From contig CAITDW010000008.1 of the NCBI GenBank assembly GCA_903891235.1, forward strand, positions 1 through 9,414: a stretch of 9,414 nt of DNA. Reading direction: 5' to 3'. This document shows positions 1 through 7,202 of the stretch, one piece after another (positions within the stretch are counted from its first letter, which is position 1; each line of letters opens with the position of its first letter). The position numbers and the translations under genes are program-made. Origin of the DNA: an uncultured Candidatus Saccharibacteria bacterium. GTDB taxonomy: Bacteria > Patescibacteriota > Saccharimonadia > Saccharimonadales > UBA4665. Below the pieces are notes generated by a model. The model made no database searches and had not been told where the DNA came from. It saw nothing but the letters and a program-made list of their open reading frames with translations.

Positions 1-78
1 GTTTCTCATGTTGCCGCAAGACAAGAGCTTAGAAATTTTGTGGACGCTTTAGAACTTAAACATCCACCGACTCTTTGA
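1..78 (+). CDS. Possible C-terminal tail of an unidentified gene (partial)
   Basis: Frame 1 is open from the window edge to TGA at 76-78 and gives 25 residues, beginning VSHVAARQELRNF and ending HPPTL. The composition (Arg, Glu, Ala, Leu and a short Pro-Pro end) looks like a real soluble protein tail, but I do not recognise the family. A weak hairpin followed by seven T lies just after the stop, as would suit the end of a gene. At this length an open frame could be chance, so confidence is low. Confidence 0.35.
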   Translation, partial: VSHVAARQELRNFVDALELKHPPTL

Positions 79-87
79 GATATAAGC

Positions 88-110
88 CTTCTATGGTCTG
101 AAGTTTTTTT
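88..110 (+). terminator. Weak candidate intrinsic terminator
   Basis: CTTC (88-91) and GAAG (100-103) can pair around an 8-base loop and are followed directly by seven T (104-110). The stem is only 4 bp, so this is a weak call. It competes with a longer pairing in which TATGGTCT (92-99) pairs with AGACCATA (122-129). The position just after the stop at 78 supports a termination role. Confidence 0.3.
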
Positions 111-129
111 AATGAATCGATAGACCATA
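92..129. repeat. 8-bp inverted repeat
   Basis: TATGGTCT (92-99) is the exact reverse complement of AGACCATA (122-129), separated by 22 bases that contain the T run. It may act as an alternative RNA stem that hides the T tract or, in DNA, as a protein site. The function is unknown. Confidence 0.45.
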
Positions 130-204
130 ACAGAAAAAGGTTGAAGAAGCTCCTAAGATTGATTGGAGAATGTGGTACATTATTTAAAAATAAAAGTATA
201 ATAC

Positions 205-732
205 ATGCCTCAAATAAGATTGACGTTAAAAACAATAAAAGAACTAAAAACACCTCTCTTGCACGATATTAGTAGAAGTTGTGAGTTTTTTGATGATTGG
301 TATTTTGATATATTGCTTGTACACAGAAGAAAGGTATATTTGTTCATGCACCTAGAGACAAAGGTAGCATTTGCCATGCCTAGTTTTGAAATAGGTGGAA
401 TAAAGGGAATATTTCAATGTCTTGCAATATTACTGCAAGATTTTTTCTTTAAATACGGAAATACAAGACTTGCCGAAAAAGTTTATCATTCTTTTAACGA
501 AGATAAGCCATACTTTATGAAAAATACTAATAAAAGCATGGTACCATATTCTACTCAATTTAAATGGAGAATATTACATAAAGTTTCTATGGGTTTTGAT
601 CTTAATCAAAATCTTTGTGATGTTATAAGTGAAAAATGGCTAAATATTCCAATGAAAAACGCACAGTATACGAGCCCTTTAAGCTTAATGGATAATCTTA
701 TTATACAAAACAATTATATTACTTTGAATTAA
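205..732 (+). CDS. DUF6933-like hypothetical protein, 175 aa
   Basis: This is a small soluble protein of unknown function. The N-terminus (MPQIRLTLKTIKEL) and the following segment with WYFDILLVHRRKVYLF and then ETKVAFAMP (about residues 51-80) match the pattern I associate with DUF6933: a beta start with Thr and Lys, then a Trp, an RRK motif and a Leu-Phe strand. The helical part after residue 85 and the C-terminal half (from about 110) have no motif I recognise. No signal peptide or membrane segment is visible. No Shine-Dalgarno site precedes the ATG; the only notable upstream sequence is TATAAT at 197-202, too close to the ATG to serve as its -10 unless initiation is further in. The start is kept because the family motif begins at once. 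The family assignment is from memory and moderate. Confidence 0.65.
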   Translation: MPQIRLTLKTIKELKTPLLHDISRSCEFFDDWYFDILLVHRRKVYLFMHLETKVAFAMPSFEIGGIKGIFQCLAILLQDFFFKYGNTRLAEKVYHSFNEDKPYFMKNTNKSMVPYSTQFKWRILHKVSMGFDLNQNLCDVISEKWLNIPMKNAQYTSPLSLMDNLIIQNNYITLN

Positions 733-749
733 TCGGCAGCGGAGTTCCA

Positions 750-778
750 TGCACTCTAGACACTAGTTTTTAAGTGCA
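750..778 (+). terminator. Hairpin after the DUF6933-like gene, possible terminator
   Basis: TGCACT (750-755) pairs with AGTGCA (773-778). Inside, CTAG (756-759) can pair with CTAG (763-766) and is followed by five T. It sits 18 bases after the stop of the upstream gene. The inner stem plus T run could terminate weakly; the outer stem could also be only a structural element. Confidence 0.35.
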
Positions 779-798
779 ACCAAGTAGCATAATAGTTA

Positions 799-855
799 AT
801 GAACATGAAATTTTATATCAAATTACTTCTAATATTTTCAATCGGCTTTTCATAA
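799..855 (+). other. 18-codon ORF resembling a signal peptide
   Basis: ATG at 799 opens a frame encoding MNMKFYIKLLLIFSIGFS, ending at TAA (853-855) with TGA directly after. Two Met, two Lys and a hydrophobic run are typical of a secretion signal, yet nothing follows. It ends 7 bases before the M3 peptidase ATG, in another frame. It could be the remnant of a decayed secreted-protein gene, a small membrane peptide, an upstream leader ORF or chance in AT-rich DNA. No Shine-Dalgarno site is evident. Confidence 0.25.
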
Positions 856-862
856 TGATAAT
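835..862 (+). promoter_or_regulatory. Candidate promoter at the 5' end of the M3 peptidase gene
   Basis: TTTTCA (835-840) and GATAAT (857-862) are separated by 16 bases and fit a sigma-70 promoter moderately. The -10 box touches the first ATG (863), so a transcript from here would start inside the long ORF and could only use the internal ATG at 962. If the long form is made, its promoter must be further upstream, for example near CATAAT at 789-794. Confidence 0.3.
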
Positions 863-2992
863 ATGAACCATCGGATACAGCTTCTGAAAATATTGAATAC
901 TCTCCTTATTTTCTTTTTTACTTTAAACCTAACCGCATTTGCAAAACCTAAAGAGCATAATATGAACCCTTTATTAACCCACGGTGAACTACCTGATTTT
1001 AACGCAATCAAGCCAGAGCATTTTGACCCCGCTATCGATGCATTAATAAAATCTTTTAACAACACGTTAAACAACGTCAATAAGGTAACAAAACCTGTGT
1101 GGACTAATACTATACAAAAGTTAGATGAAGAAGGAGCAAGATTAAGTTTTGCCAGAAACGTTATCGGACATCTTAATGCTGTCAACAATATAGACGAGAT
1201 ACGAAAGGCTTATGAAACAATCTTGCCAAAACTCTCTAATTTTTATACCGACTTAAGCCAAAACAAAGAATTATATACCTTGTATCAAAACCTTAGAAAG
1301 AGTGTAGAATTTAACTCTTACAGTGATGCACAAAAAACTACCATAGATAACGCTATCAAAAACTTCAAAGATGCTGGTATAGATTTAAATACAGAGAAGA
1401 AGGTTCGCCTTAAAGAAATAAACAATGCCTTAAGTGAGCTTAGTAATAATTTCTCTAAAAACGTAATAGATGCTACGCAAAGTTGGTCGTATCATATTGC
1501 CACTGAAAAAGAAGCTCTGCTTGATGGATTACCGAAACATATTATTGATGCAGCTATTGCTAAAGCCAAAACAGATGGCAAAGATGGGTGGATTCTAACT
1601 TTAGATTATCCATGCTATGAAGCGGTTATGTCTTACGCTAAAGATCGTGATTTAAGAGAGATATTTTACCGCGCATATAGTACTCGTGCTTCACAGGAAG
1701 CAGAAGCAAAGCAATTTGATAACAGTGGTTTAATAGATAAAATTCTAACATTACGGCAAGAGAAAGCTCAGTTAATTGGCTATAAAAATTATGCTGAATA
1801 TTCCCTCTCCCCTAAGATGGCTGATACAACTAAAGAAGTAATGGATTTTTTGACAGATCTTGCTGATCGCTCAAAACCCCAAGGTATTAGAGAGATCGCA
1901 AGTCTTAAGATGTTTGCACAAGAGCATGACGGCATTACTAATTTTTCACCTTGGGATTATAGCTATTACTCAACTTATTATAAAAAAATACATTTCAACT
2001 TTTCTGAAGAAGATTTAAGACCATACTTTCCAGAAGACAAGGTCTTTAAAGGTTTATTTGATTTGGCGCATCGCTTATATGAGATTAACATCAAGGAAGT
2101 AAAAGATTTTAGCAAATGGAATGAACATGTCAGGCTATTTGAAATTTATGACAATAACCAAAATTTAAGAGGCAAGTTTTACGTTGATTTGTTTACTAGA
2201 GATTTCAAGCAGAGCGGTGCTTGGCAGTCTGGTCTTACCTCAAGAATGAAGCATAGCGGTGTAATGCAAATACCCATTGCTTTCTTGGTAACAAATTTCC
2301 CTCCGTCAAATGACGGTAAGTCGGCTCTACTTTCTCATAACGAAATTAAAACTTTGTTCCATGAATTTGGACACATGCTACACCATACGCTTACAATGGT
2401 TGATTACCCTAGTGTAGCAGGAACAAATGTGCCATGGGACGCTGTAGAATTACCAAGTCAATTTATGGAAAATTGGACTTATGTGCGGGAAGTTGTTGAA
2501 TCTATGTCAGAGCATATTGAAACTGGTAAAGCTCTGCCTAAAGCTGAGTTCGATAAATTAATTGCGGTTAAAAATTATAATTCCGCAATAACAATGCTAA
2601 GACAACTAGAGTTTGCTTTATTTGATTTTAGAATTCACATGCGCGAAAGTAAGGATTCAGAAAAAACAGTCGGACAAGTGCTAGATGACGTTAGGAGCGA
2701 AGTGTCCGTGTTATCATCTCCTAGCTACAATCGTTTCCAAAATAGTTTCTCACATATTTTTGCGGGTGGTTACGCTAGCGGTTATTATAGCTATAAATGG
2801 GCTGAGGTGCTATCTAGCGATGCGTTTAGCAAGTTTGAAGAAGACGGAATGTGGCATAAAGAAACGGGACAATTATTCCTAAAAAGTATATTAGAACAAG
2901 GCGGGTCTCGCAAACCTATCGATTTGTTTGTAGAATTCCGAGGGAGAGAACCAAAAATAGATGCTTTGCTTAAACATAGCGGGATAGAGTAA
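863..2992 (+). CDS. M3 family zinc metallopeptidase, oligopeptidase A-like, with possible signal peptide
   Basis: This is a thimet-type oligopeptidase of family M3 that cleaves short peptides and, in bacteria, degrades cleaved signal peptides and other oligopeptides. The zinc site is HEFGH (His500, Glu501, His504), and the third ligand is Glu529 in the VELPSQF segment, 29 residues after the first His as in the family. Tyr637 and Tyr644 in the GGYASGYYSYKWA loop match the substrate-binding tyrosines. From residue 34 on (MNPLLTHGELPDF) the protein aligns in style with cytosolic oligopeptidase A and has its usual length (676 aa). Residues 1-33 look like a signal peptide: basic start, LLIFFF core, AFA before KPK. 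The first ATG has no Shine-Dalgarno site, while ATG 962 has AAAGAG at 950-955 with 6-base spacing. Either start, or both, may be used. Family call is very sure; cellular location is open. Confidence 0.95.
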   Translation: MNHRIQLLKILNTLLIFFFTLNLTAFAKPKEHNMNPLLTHGELPDFNAIKPEHFDPAIDALIKSFNNTLNNVNKVTKPVWTNTIQKLDEEGARLSFARNVIGHLNAVNNIDEIRKAYETILPKLSNFYTDLSQNKELYTLYQNLRKSVEFNSYSDAQKTTIDNAIKNFKDAGIDLNTEKKVRLKEINNALSELSNNFSKNVIDATQSWSYHIATEKEALLDGLPKHIIDAAIAKAKTDGKDGWILTLDYPCYEAVMSYAKDRDLREIFYRAYSTRASQEAEAKQFDNSGLIDKILTLRQEKAQLIGYKNYAEYSLSPKMADTTKEVMDFLTDLADRSKPQGIREIASLKMFAQEHDGITNFSPWDYSYYSTYYKKIHFNFSEEDLRPYFPEDKVFKGLFDLAHRLYEINIKEVKDFSKWNEHVRLFEIYDNNQNLRGKFYVDLFTRDFKQSGAWQSGLTSRMKHSGVMQIPIAFLVTNFPPSNDGKSALLSHNEIKTLFHEFGHMLHHTLTMVDYPSVAGTNVPWDAVELPSQFMENWTYVREVVESMSEHIETGKALPKAEFDKLIAVKNYNSAITMLRQLEFALFDFRIHMRESKDSEKTVGQVLDDVRSEVSVLSSPSYNRFQNSFSHIFAGGYASGYYSYKWAEVLSSDAFSKFEEDGMWHKETGQLFLKSILEQGGSRKPIDLFVEFRGREPKIDALLKHSGIE

Positions 2993-3009
2993 TGATCTTG
3001 ATGTTACAA

Positions 3010-3038
3010 GTGGCAGTAATAGGTCAATACGATATAAT
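3010..3038 (+). promoter_or_regulatory. Candidate sigma-70 promoter for recD2
   Basis: GTGGCA (3010-3015, four of six consensus bases) and a perfect TATAAT (3033-3038) are 17 bases apart in the 66-base gap between the M3 peptidase and the helicase. Transcription would start near 3045 and leave a leader of about 14 bases before ATG 3059, without a Shine-Dalgarno site. Confidence 0.5.
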
Positions 3039-3058
3039 CACCGAGTTATAAAATATTA

Positions 3059-5227
3059 ATGAAACATCAAAACGATAAGGAGTATTTATCAGGTACTATC
3101 GAGAGAGTTACCTATCATAATGCAGATAACGGTTTTTGTGTAATCCGCGTCAAGGTTAAAGGTCATAAAGACTTAGTAACCGTGACTGGTAATGTTCCCT
3201 CTATTTCCGCTGGAGAATATATTAAATGTAGCGGTATCTGGCATAATGATCGCAATCACGGCAAGCAATTCAAAGCTGATTTTCTAAAGTCTCTACCTCC
3301 AGAAACCTTAGAAGGAATCGAGAGATATCTTGGTTCTGGTTTAATTAAAGGAATAGGAGCTCATTTTGCCAAAAGGTTAGTATCGGCATTCGGCGATAAA
3401 GTATTTGAGGTTATTGAAAACAAACCCGATCTTTTATCAACCGTAGAAGGTATAGGTAAAATCAGAGCGCAAAGTATTTGCAGCAATTGGCAAGATCAGA
3501 AGATTATCCGTGAAATCATGGTTTTTCTTCAGTCTCATGGGGTAGGAACTACTAGAGCTACTAGAATCTATAAGACATATGGTGAGAAAGCAATTGAAGT
3601 AGTCTCGCAAAATCCATATCAACTGGCCAAAGATATAAGAGGAATAGGTTTTGTTTCGGCTGATATGATTGCTGGTAATTTAGGCATAGCAAAAGACTCT
3701 TTAGTAAGGGCAAGAGCAGGCGTAGCCCATGTTTTGCTTGAGGCGACTTCTGATGGGCATTGCGGCTTACCTAAGGAAATACTCGTGCAAAATAGTGCAA
3801 AATTACTCGAGATCGAGAAAGATTTAATTGAACTAGCCATAGCAGAAGAACTCAAGCTCAAATCATTAGTTCTAGACACTCTAAATAATATCGATACCGT
3901 CTTTCTAACCAGTTATTATGTATATGAAAAAAATATAGCCAAAATATTACTTAATTTAGCCAAATCTCCCGTGTCGTGGGGCAAAACCGATACAACTACA
4001 ATTATACCTTCGGTAGAAGAGGAGCTTAATATTACTCTTGCAGAGAGTCAGAAACTAGCAATAGATAAAGCATTAGATAATAGGTTAATGGTAATTACTG
4101 GCGGTCCGGGTACGGGAAAGACTACTTTGGTAAATAGCCTACTCAAAACACTGGCGGCAAAAAAGTTAAATATTAAATTATGCGCCCCGACAGGTAGAGC
4201 GGCTAAACGTCTCAGCGAGAGTACTGGGCTAGAAGCCACAACCATACATAGGCTGCTTGAAATCGATCCAGCTTACGGCGGTTTTAAGCGCAACGAAGAA
4301 TCTCCTCTCTCATGTGATTATCTAGTAATAGACGAAACCTCAATGGTAGATGTACCTTTATTCTATTCTTTGTTAAAAGCCCTCCCTCTTCATTCAGCAT
4401 TACTGTTAGTAGGTGACGTAGATCAATTACCTTCAGTCGGTGCGGGGCAGGTTTTAAAAGACATTATTAGTTCTAAAGTTATTTCAACGGTTCAATTAAC
4501 TGAGATATTCAGACAAGCGGCAACAAGCAATATTATTACTAATGCTCACCGCATAAATCATGGAATATTACCGAATATGCAAATTACCAGAGAAGAATCC
4601 GACTTTTACTTTGTAGAAGCAGAGCACGGTGATGATATCATCAATAAAATAATTACCATGGTAAAGGAAAGGATTCCAAAAAAGTTTAATCTAAACCCCG
4701 TACAGGATATTCAATTATTATGTCCTATGCAAAGAGGCGGAGCAGGAGCTAGATCTCTTAATATTGAACTACAAAAAGTTTTAAACCCTAATCATACCGA
4801 AGGCATAGTTAAATTTGGCCAGATATTCGCAATCGGTGACAAAATCATGCAAACGGAAAATAATTACGACAAAGAGGTTTATAATGGAGATATCGGTATT
4901 ATCAAGGCTATTAACGAACAAGATCAAGAAATAATAATCAACTTTTATAATCGAGACGTAAATTATGATTACACCGATCTTGATCAAATCACCCTAGCCT
5001 ACGCAACCACCATTCATAAGTCTCAAGGTTCAGAATATCCTGCGGTTATTATTCCGATTACCATGCAAAGCTACATGATGCTAAGGCGTAATCTTATCTA
5101 TACCGCTATCACAAGAGGTAAGAAACTGGTTGTAATTATCGGTCAAAAGAAAGCGTTGGCAATGGCCGTAAAAGATACTACTAGTTCGCATCGATATTCA
5201 AAATTACGGGAATGGTTAGTGGCTTGA
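3059..5227 (+). CDS. recD2: Stand-alone RecD-like ATP-dependent DNA helicase (RecD2)
   Basis: This is an SF1B 5'-3' DNA helicase of the RecD2/TraA class, which acts in DNA repair and recombination without RecB and RecC. The order is typical: an N-terminal beta domain (about residues 8-75), helix-hairpin-helix motifs (GIG at 98-100, GIG within about 129-142, GIG near 195-197), then the ATPase core. Walker A is GGPGTGKT (348-355, Lys354), Walker B has Asp425-Glu426 in VIDETSMV, motif III is GDVDQLPSVGAG, motif V lies in YATTIHKSQGSE (648-659), and the arginine finger motif YTAITRG ends with Arg686. Length 722 aa matches RecD2. No RBS precedes the ATG, which is the first Met of a well-conserved N-terminus. 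There is no nuclease domain. The gene looks intact. Confidence 0.95.
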   Translation: MKHQNDKEYLSGTIERVTYHNADNGFCVIRVKVKGHKDLVTVTGNVPSISAGEYIKCSGIWHNDRNHGKQFKADFLKSLPPETLEGIERYLGSGLIKGIGAHFAKRLVSAFGDKVFEVIENKPDLLSTVEGIGKIRAQSICSNWQDQKIIREIMVFLQSHGVGTTRATRIYKTYGEKAIEVVSQNPYQLAKDIRGIGFVSADMIAGNLGIAKDSLVRARAGVAHVLLEATSDGHCGLPKEILVQNSAKLLEIEKDLIELAIAEELKLKSLVLDTLNNIDTVFLTSYYVYEKNIAKILLNLAKSPVSWGKTDTTTIIPSVEEELNITLAESQKLAIDKALDNRLMVITGGPGTGKTTLVNSLLKTLAAKKLNIKLCAPTGRAAKRLSESTGLEATTIHRLLEIDPAYGGFKRNEESPLSCDYLVIDETSMVDVPLFYSLLKALPLHSALLLVGDVDQLPSVGAGQVLKDIISSKVISTVQLTEIFRQAATSNIITNAHRINHGILPNMQITREESDFYFVEAEHGDDIINKIITMVKERIPKKFNLNPVQDIQLLCPMQRGGAGARSLNIELQKVLNPNHTEGIVKFGQIFAIGDKIMQTENNYDKEVYNGDIGIIKAINEQDQEIIINFYNRDVNYDYTDLDQITLAYATTIHKSQGSEYPAVIIPITMQSYMMLRRNLIYTAITRGKKLVVIIGQKKALAMAVKDTTSSHRYSKLREWLVA

Positions 5228-5315
5228 TAATGAACCTGATTTCTGGATATATAGCAAAGCTTGTATAGCCTATAACTGTATATGCGCTAACGCTGATTAC
5301 TTTTATTAAAATGTG

Positions 5316-5324
5316 TGCTATAGT
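5316..5324 (+). promoter_or_regulatory. Extended -10 promoter element before the membrane protein gene
   Basis: TG (5316-5317), one base, then TATAGT (5319-5324) form an extended -10 box; the -35 region (near 5297-5302) is poor, as is usual with extended -10 promoters. Transcription would start near 5331, giving a 21-base leader with the strong AAGAGG ribosome site and ATG 5352. It lies within the first codons of the longer possible ORF starting at 5313, which argues against that start. Confidence 0.45.
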
Positions 5325-5351
5325 AAATCTAATAAGAATACAAGAGGTAAT

Positions 5352-5921
5352 ATGATAAACAAAATAGTCGGTAATAAGTTATATATTTGTAGCACTTTGT
5401 TGCTATGCACCCTTACCTATTTACTAAATTTTTGCACGGCAATATACCAATGCGCTCTGATATTTACTCTTATTGCTATCACGACTAACGCAGTAACATT
5501 TACTTGCGGTAAATCACAAAGTTTAAAGGGATTAGCTTTTGCTATTATAATAAGCTTTGCTCTGCTCCTGCAACTACCTTACTATATTGACGGCAAAATA
5601 GTAAACGGTTTAGTATTTGCTTCATTCTTGTCATTAATGATATCCATGTACTGGTCAGCTTCTGTTTTTCAAAAACTAACCAGTAAATTTAATATTGTAT
5701 TATCCAACGCTCTGTCGCTAGTCGTAGCTTCTATAATAGACGGGTTTATCATAGGCTTATTTTTTACTCTCAATAAGCAATTTTCTTACTCAAAAGTCCT
5801 AGATATTTTTAGCAGAGAATTATCGTATAAAATGCTGTATGGATTTGTAGCTTCTGTTATTATATTTGTTGTTTTAAAAATGTTTAAAACAACAAATAAT
5901 CTAAATCACAACTTAAAATAA
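5352..5921 (+). CDS. Multi-pass inner membrane protein, VUT/YhhQ-like
   Basis: This 189-aa protein is made mostly of hydrophobic segments; about five to six membrane helices can be seen. The layout, with a TNAVTFTCGK segment after the second helix, a polar YYIDGKIVNG loop, SNALSLVVASIIDGF in the middle and a last helix after SRELSYKMLYGF, resembles the VUT family (YhhQ/queuosine precursor transporters). That assignment is from pattern memory and moderate; the substrate is unknown. I chose ATG 5352 over the in-frame ATG 5313 because AAGAGG (5342-5347) sits 4 bases upstream of 5352, a promoter -10 element overlaps the codons between the two, and the protein then begins in typical style (MINKIVGN). 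GapR starts 10 bases after its stop, so the two may be co-transcribed. Confidence 0.8.
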   Translation: MINKIVGNKLYICSTLLLCTLTYLLNFCTAIYQCALIFTLIAITTNAVTFTCGKSQSLKGLAFAIIISFALLLQLPYYIDGKIVNGLVFASFLSLMISMYWSASVFQKLTSKFNIVLSNALSLVVASIIDGFIIGLFFTLNKQFSYSKVLDIFSRELSYKMLYGFVASVIIFVVLKMFKTTNNLNHNLK

Positions 5922-5931
5922 ATAATTACCT

Positions 5932-6171
5932 ATGATAAGCGAAGTAATAGAAGCTGAAAAACTAAAACAAGTAATAGATAAAATAGAGACCATAGAAGAA
6001 GAGAGAGCGGAATCTGCCGAGCTTTTAAAAGACGCCTTTAATGAGGCTAAATCAATGGGTTTTGACGTTAAAATAATTAAACATGTGCTAAAACTTAGAA
6101 AGAAAGACAAAGATGCTTTAGCCGAAGAGGATAGTCTAATTGACCTATATCGTGGTGCATTAAATATTTAG
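5932..6171 (+). CDS. gapR: GapR family DNA-binding protein (DUF2312/UPF0335)
   Basis: GapR is a small nucleoid-associated protein of alphaproteobacteria. In Caulobacter it clamps onto overtwisted DNA ahead of replication forks and RNA polymerase and helps topoisomerases. The 79-aa sequence is fully typical: a charged N-terminal coiled coil (about 5-35, KLKQVIDKIETIEEER), then the conserved segment AKSMGFDVKIIKHVLKLRKK (about 40-60) and the acidic end ALAEEDSLIDLYRGAL. The basic stretch LKLRKKDKD gives the likely DNA contacts. It begins 10 bases after the membrane protein gene and has no Shine-Dalgarno site, so it probably depends on upstream transcription or translation. Confidence 0.93.
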   Translation: MISEVIEAEKLKQVIDKIETIEEERAESAELLKDAFNEAKSMGFDVKIIKHVLKLRKKDKDALAEEDSLIDLYRGALNI

Positions 6172-6217
6172 GCATAACACGAGGCTACCTAACTCATAAA
6201 ATATTTATGCCTTTCTC
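6171..6217 (+). terminator. Possible terminator stem-loop after gapR
   Basis: GGCATAA (6171-6177) pairs with TTATGCC (6205-6211), and the right arm is followed by TTTCTC. A small inner hairpin (AGG, CTA, CCT at 6183-6191) can form within the loop. The stem is AT-rich and the T run is short, so function is uncertain, but the position between gapR and a fresh promoter fits. Confidence 0.35.
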
Positions 6218-6224
6218 AGAGATT

Positions 6225-6253
6225 TTGTAACTTTAATGTTTTTATGCTATAAT
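6225..6253 (+). promoter_or_regulatory. Strong sigma-70 promoter for the Rpn gene
   Basis: TTGTAA (6225-6230) and perfect TATAAT (6248-6253) are 17 bases apart, and TG at 6245-6246 adds an extended -10. This is the best promoter in the window. Transcription would begin near 6260, giving a leader of about 53 bases before ATG 6313. The genes after it (Rpn, BI-1, Hsp20) have short gaps and could share this transcript. Confidence 0.7.
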
Positions 6254-6312
6254 AGCTATTAAGCATAAGTAACCCAACATACAATATACTAAGATAAAAT
6301 AGGATAAACCTC

Positions 6313-7176
6313 ATGAGCGATTTAATTTCCTTCGATTATGCCATCAAGTACCTTCTCAAAAACAAAGGAGATTATGACATAGTCGAGGGATTTATCTCTG
6401 CTTTAATAAGCTCTTGCGGCTATAAGCCTATAAAGATTAAAGCATTACTTGAATCTGCAAGTAATAAAGAATCTAAAGAATTAAAATCAAGTATAGCAGA
6501 TCTCATAGTAGAAGACGAAACAGGTGCAAAATATATAGTAGAAATAGACCGTTCTTACACAAGTCTATTTCTACACAAAGCTTGTTTTAATAGCTCAAGG
6601 CTAATAGTAGATTCTATATCTAGTAATGATGATTATTCTACTATCAAGAAGATCATACATATTAACTTACTATACTTTCCGTTCGGTAATATCAAAGCTC
6701 CTCTTCATTACGCTAAAACAGTTTTTCATGAAATAGATAGAGAGCATCCTCAAAACTTACATATCGCAGATATTGGCATGAAGTTTTTTGACTCTCATAA
6801 CATTTTCCCTGAATATTTTGTAGTATCCGTTCCCTTATTTAATGATGTCATCAAAGATGAACTAGATGAATGGCTCTACATGATGAAACATTCTGAAGTA
6901 AAGAAAGAGTTTAAGTCTCCCTACATGAAGAAAGTAGCCGATAGACTAAGCGTCTTAAAAATGACTCCTGCCGAAAGAAAAGAATACACCGCTTACCGCA
7001 ATGAATCGCTAAAAGAAAGAGATTATATAGTGTCGGCGGAGGAAAAGGGTATTGAAATCGGTAAGGCTGAAGGTAAGGCTGAATTAATACAAATGATGCT
7101 AAATAAAGGAAATTCAGTTAATGATATTGCTCAAGTAACTGGACTCTCCGTTGATGAAATTCAAAAACTTATTTAA
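6313..7176 (+). CDS. Rpn family recombination-promoting nuclease / PD-(D/E)XK putative transposase
   Basis: This belongs to the Rpn / PD-(D/E)XK transposase group, common and often multi-copy in Rickettsiales. The 287-aa protein starts with the usual FDYAIKYLLKNK segment. The catalytic core is IADLIVEDETGAKYIVEID: Asp63, Glu77 and Asp79. In most members the third position is Gln or Lys (EIQ), so EID here is a variant. The C-terminus has a charged helix (about 205-245, including KMTPAERKEYTAY), a tandem GKAEGKAE repeat and a short helix-turn-helix-like end (NSVNDIAQVTGLSVDEIQKL). In characterised members this family cuts DNA and raises recA-independent recombination; true transposition is unproven. 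RBS AGGAT (6301-6305) lies 7 bases before ATG. The frame is complete; activity is uncertain because of the altered motif. Confidence 0.9.
   Translation: MSDLISFDYAIKYLLKNKGDYDIVEGFISALISSCGYKPIKIKALLESASNKESKELKSSIADLIVEDETGAKYIVEIDRSYTSLFLHKACFNSSRLIVDSISSNDDYSTIKKIIHINLLYFPFGNIKAPLHYAKTVFHEIDREHPQNLHIADIGMKFFDSHNIFPEYFVVSVPLFNDVIKDELDEWLYMMKHSEVKKEFKSPYMKKVADRLSVLKMTPAERKEYTAYRNESLKERDYIVSAEEKGIEIGKAEGKAELIQMMLNKGNSVNDIAQVTGLSVDEIQKLI
6538..6574. repeat. 12-bp perfect inverted repeat inside the Rpn catalytic codons
   Basis: The arm at 6538-6549 (GTAGAAATAGAC) is exactly complementary to that at 6563-6574 (GTCTATTTCTAC), with a 13-base loop. The left arm encodes the Val-Glu-Ile-Asp catalytic strand. 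Neither arm extends further. Confidence 0.7.
7060..7083. repeat. Two tandem copies of a 12-bp coding repeat
   Basis: GGTAAGGCTGAA occurs twice back to back (7060-7071, 7072-7083) and encodes Gly-Lys-Ala-Glu twice in the Rpn gene. Such EGKAEG-type repeats are typical near the C-terminus of this family and can change copy number by slippage. Confidence 0.85.
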
Positions 7177-7202
7177 TTACTAACATTTTTATTACAAATA
7201 TT

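Noticed and set aside
197..202. TATAAT as promoter for the gene at 205
   Set aside because: It is only two bases before the ATG, so transcription would begin within the ORF; no good -35 box fits.
733..798. Possible tRNA or small RNA in the gap after 732
   Set aside because: The hairpin is present, but there is no acceptor stem, anticodon arm or T-loop sequence.
850..1188. 112-codon ORF on the - strand
   Set aside because: It lies opposite the M3 peptidase N-terminus and shows no family motif; it is a shadow frame.
3619..3879. Ser-rich ORF on the - strand opposite recD2
   Set aside because: The composition follows from the complement of the helicase codons; no ribosome site or motif.
5913..6110. 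65-codon ORF opposite gapR
   Set aside because: GapR on the + strand is a clear conserved family; the Ser/Leu-rich reverse frame is its shadow.
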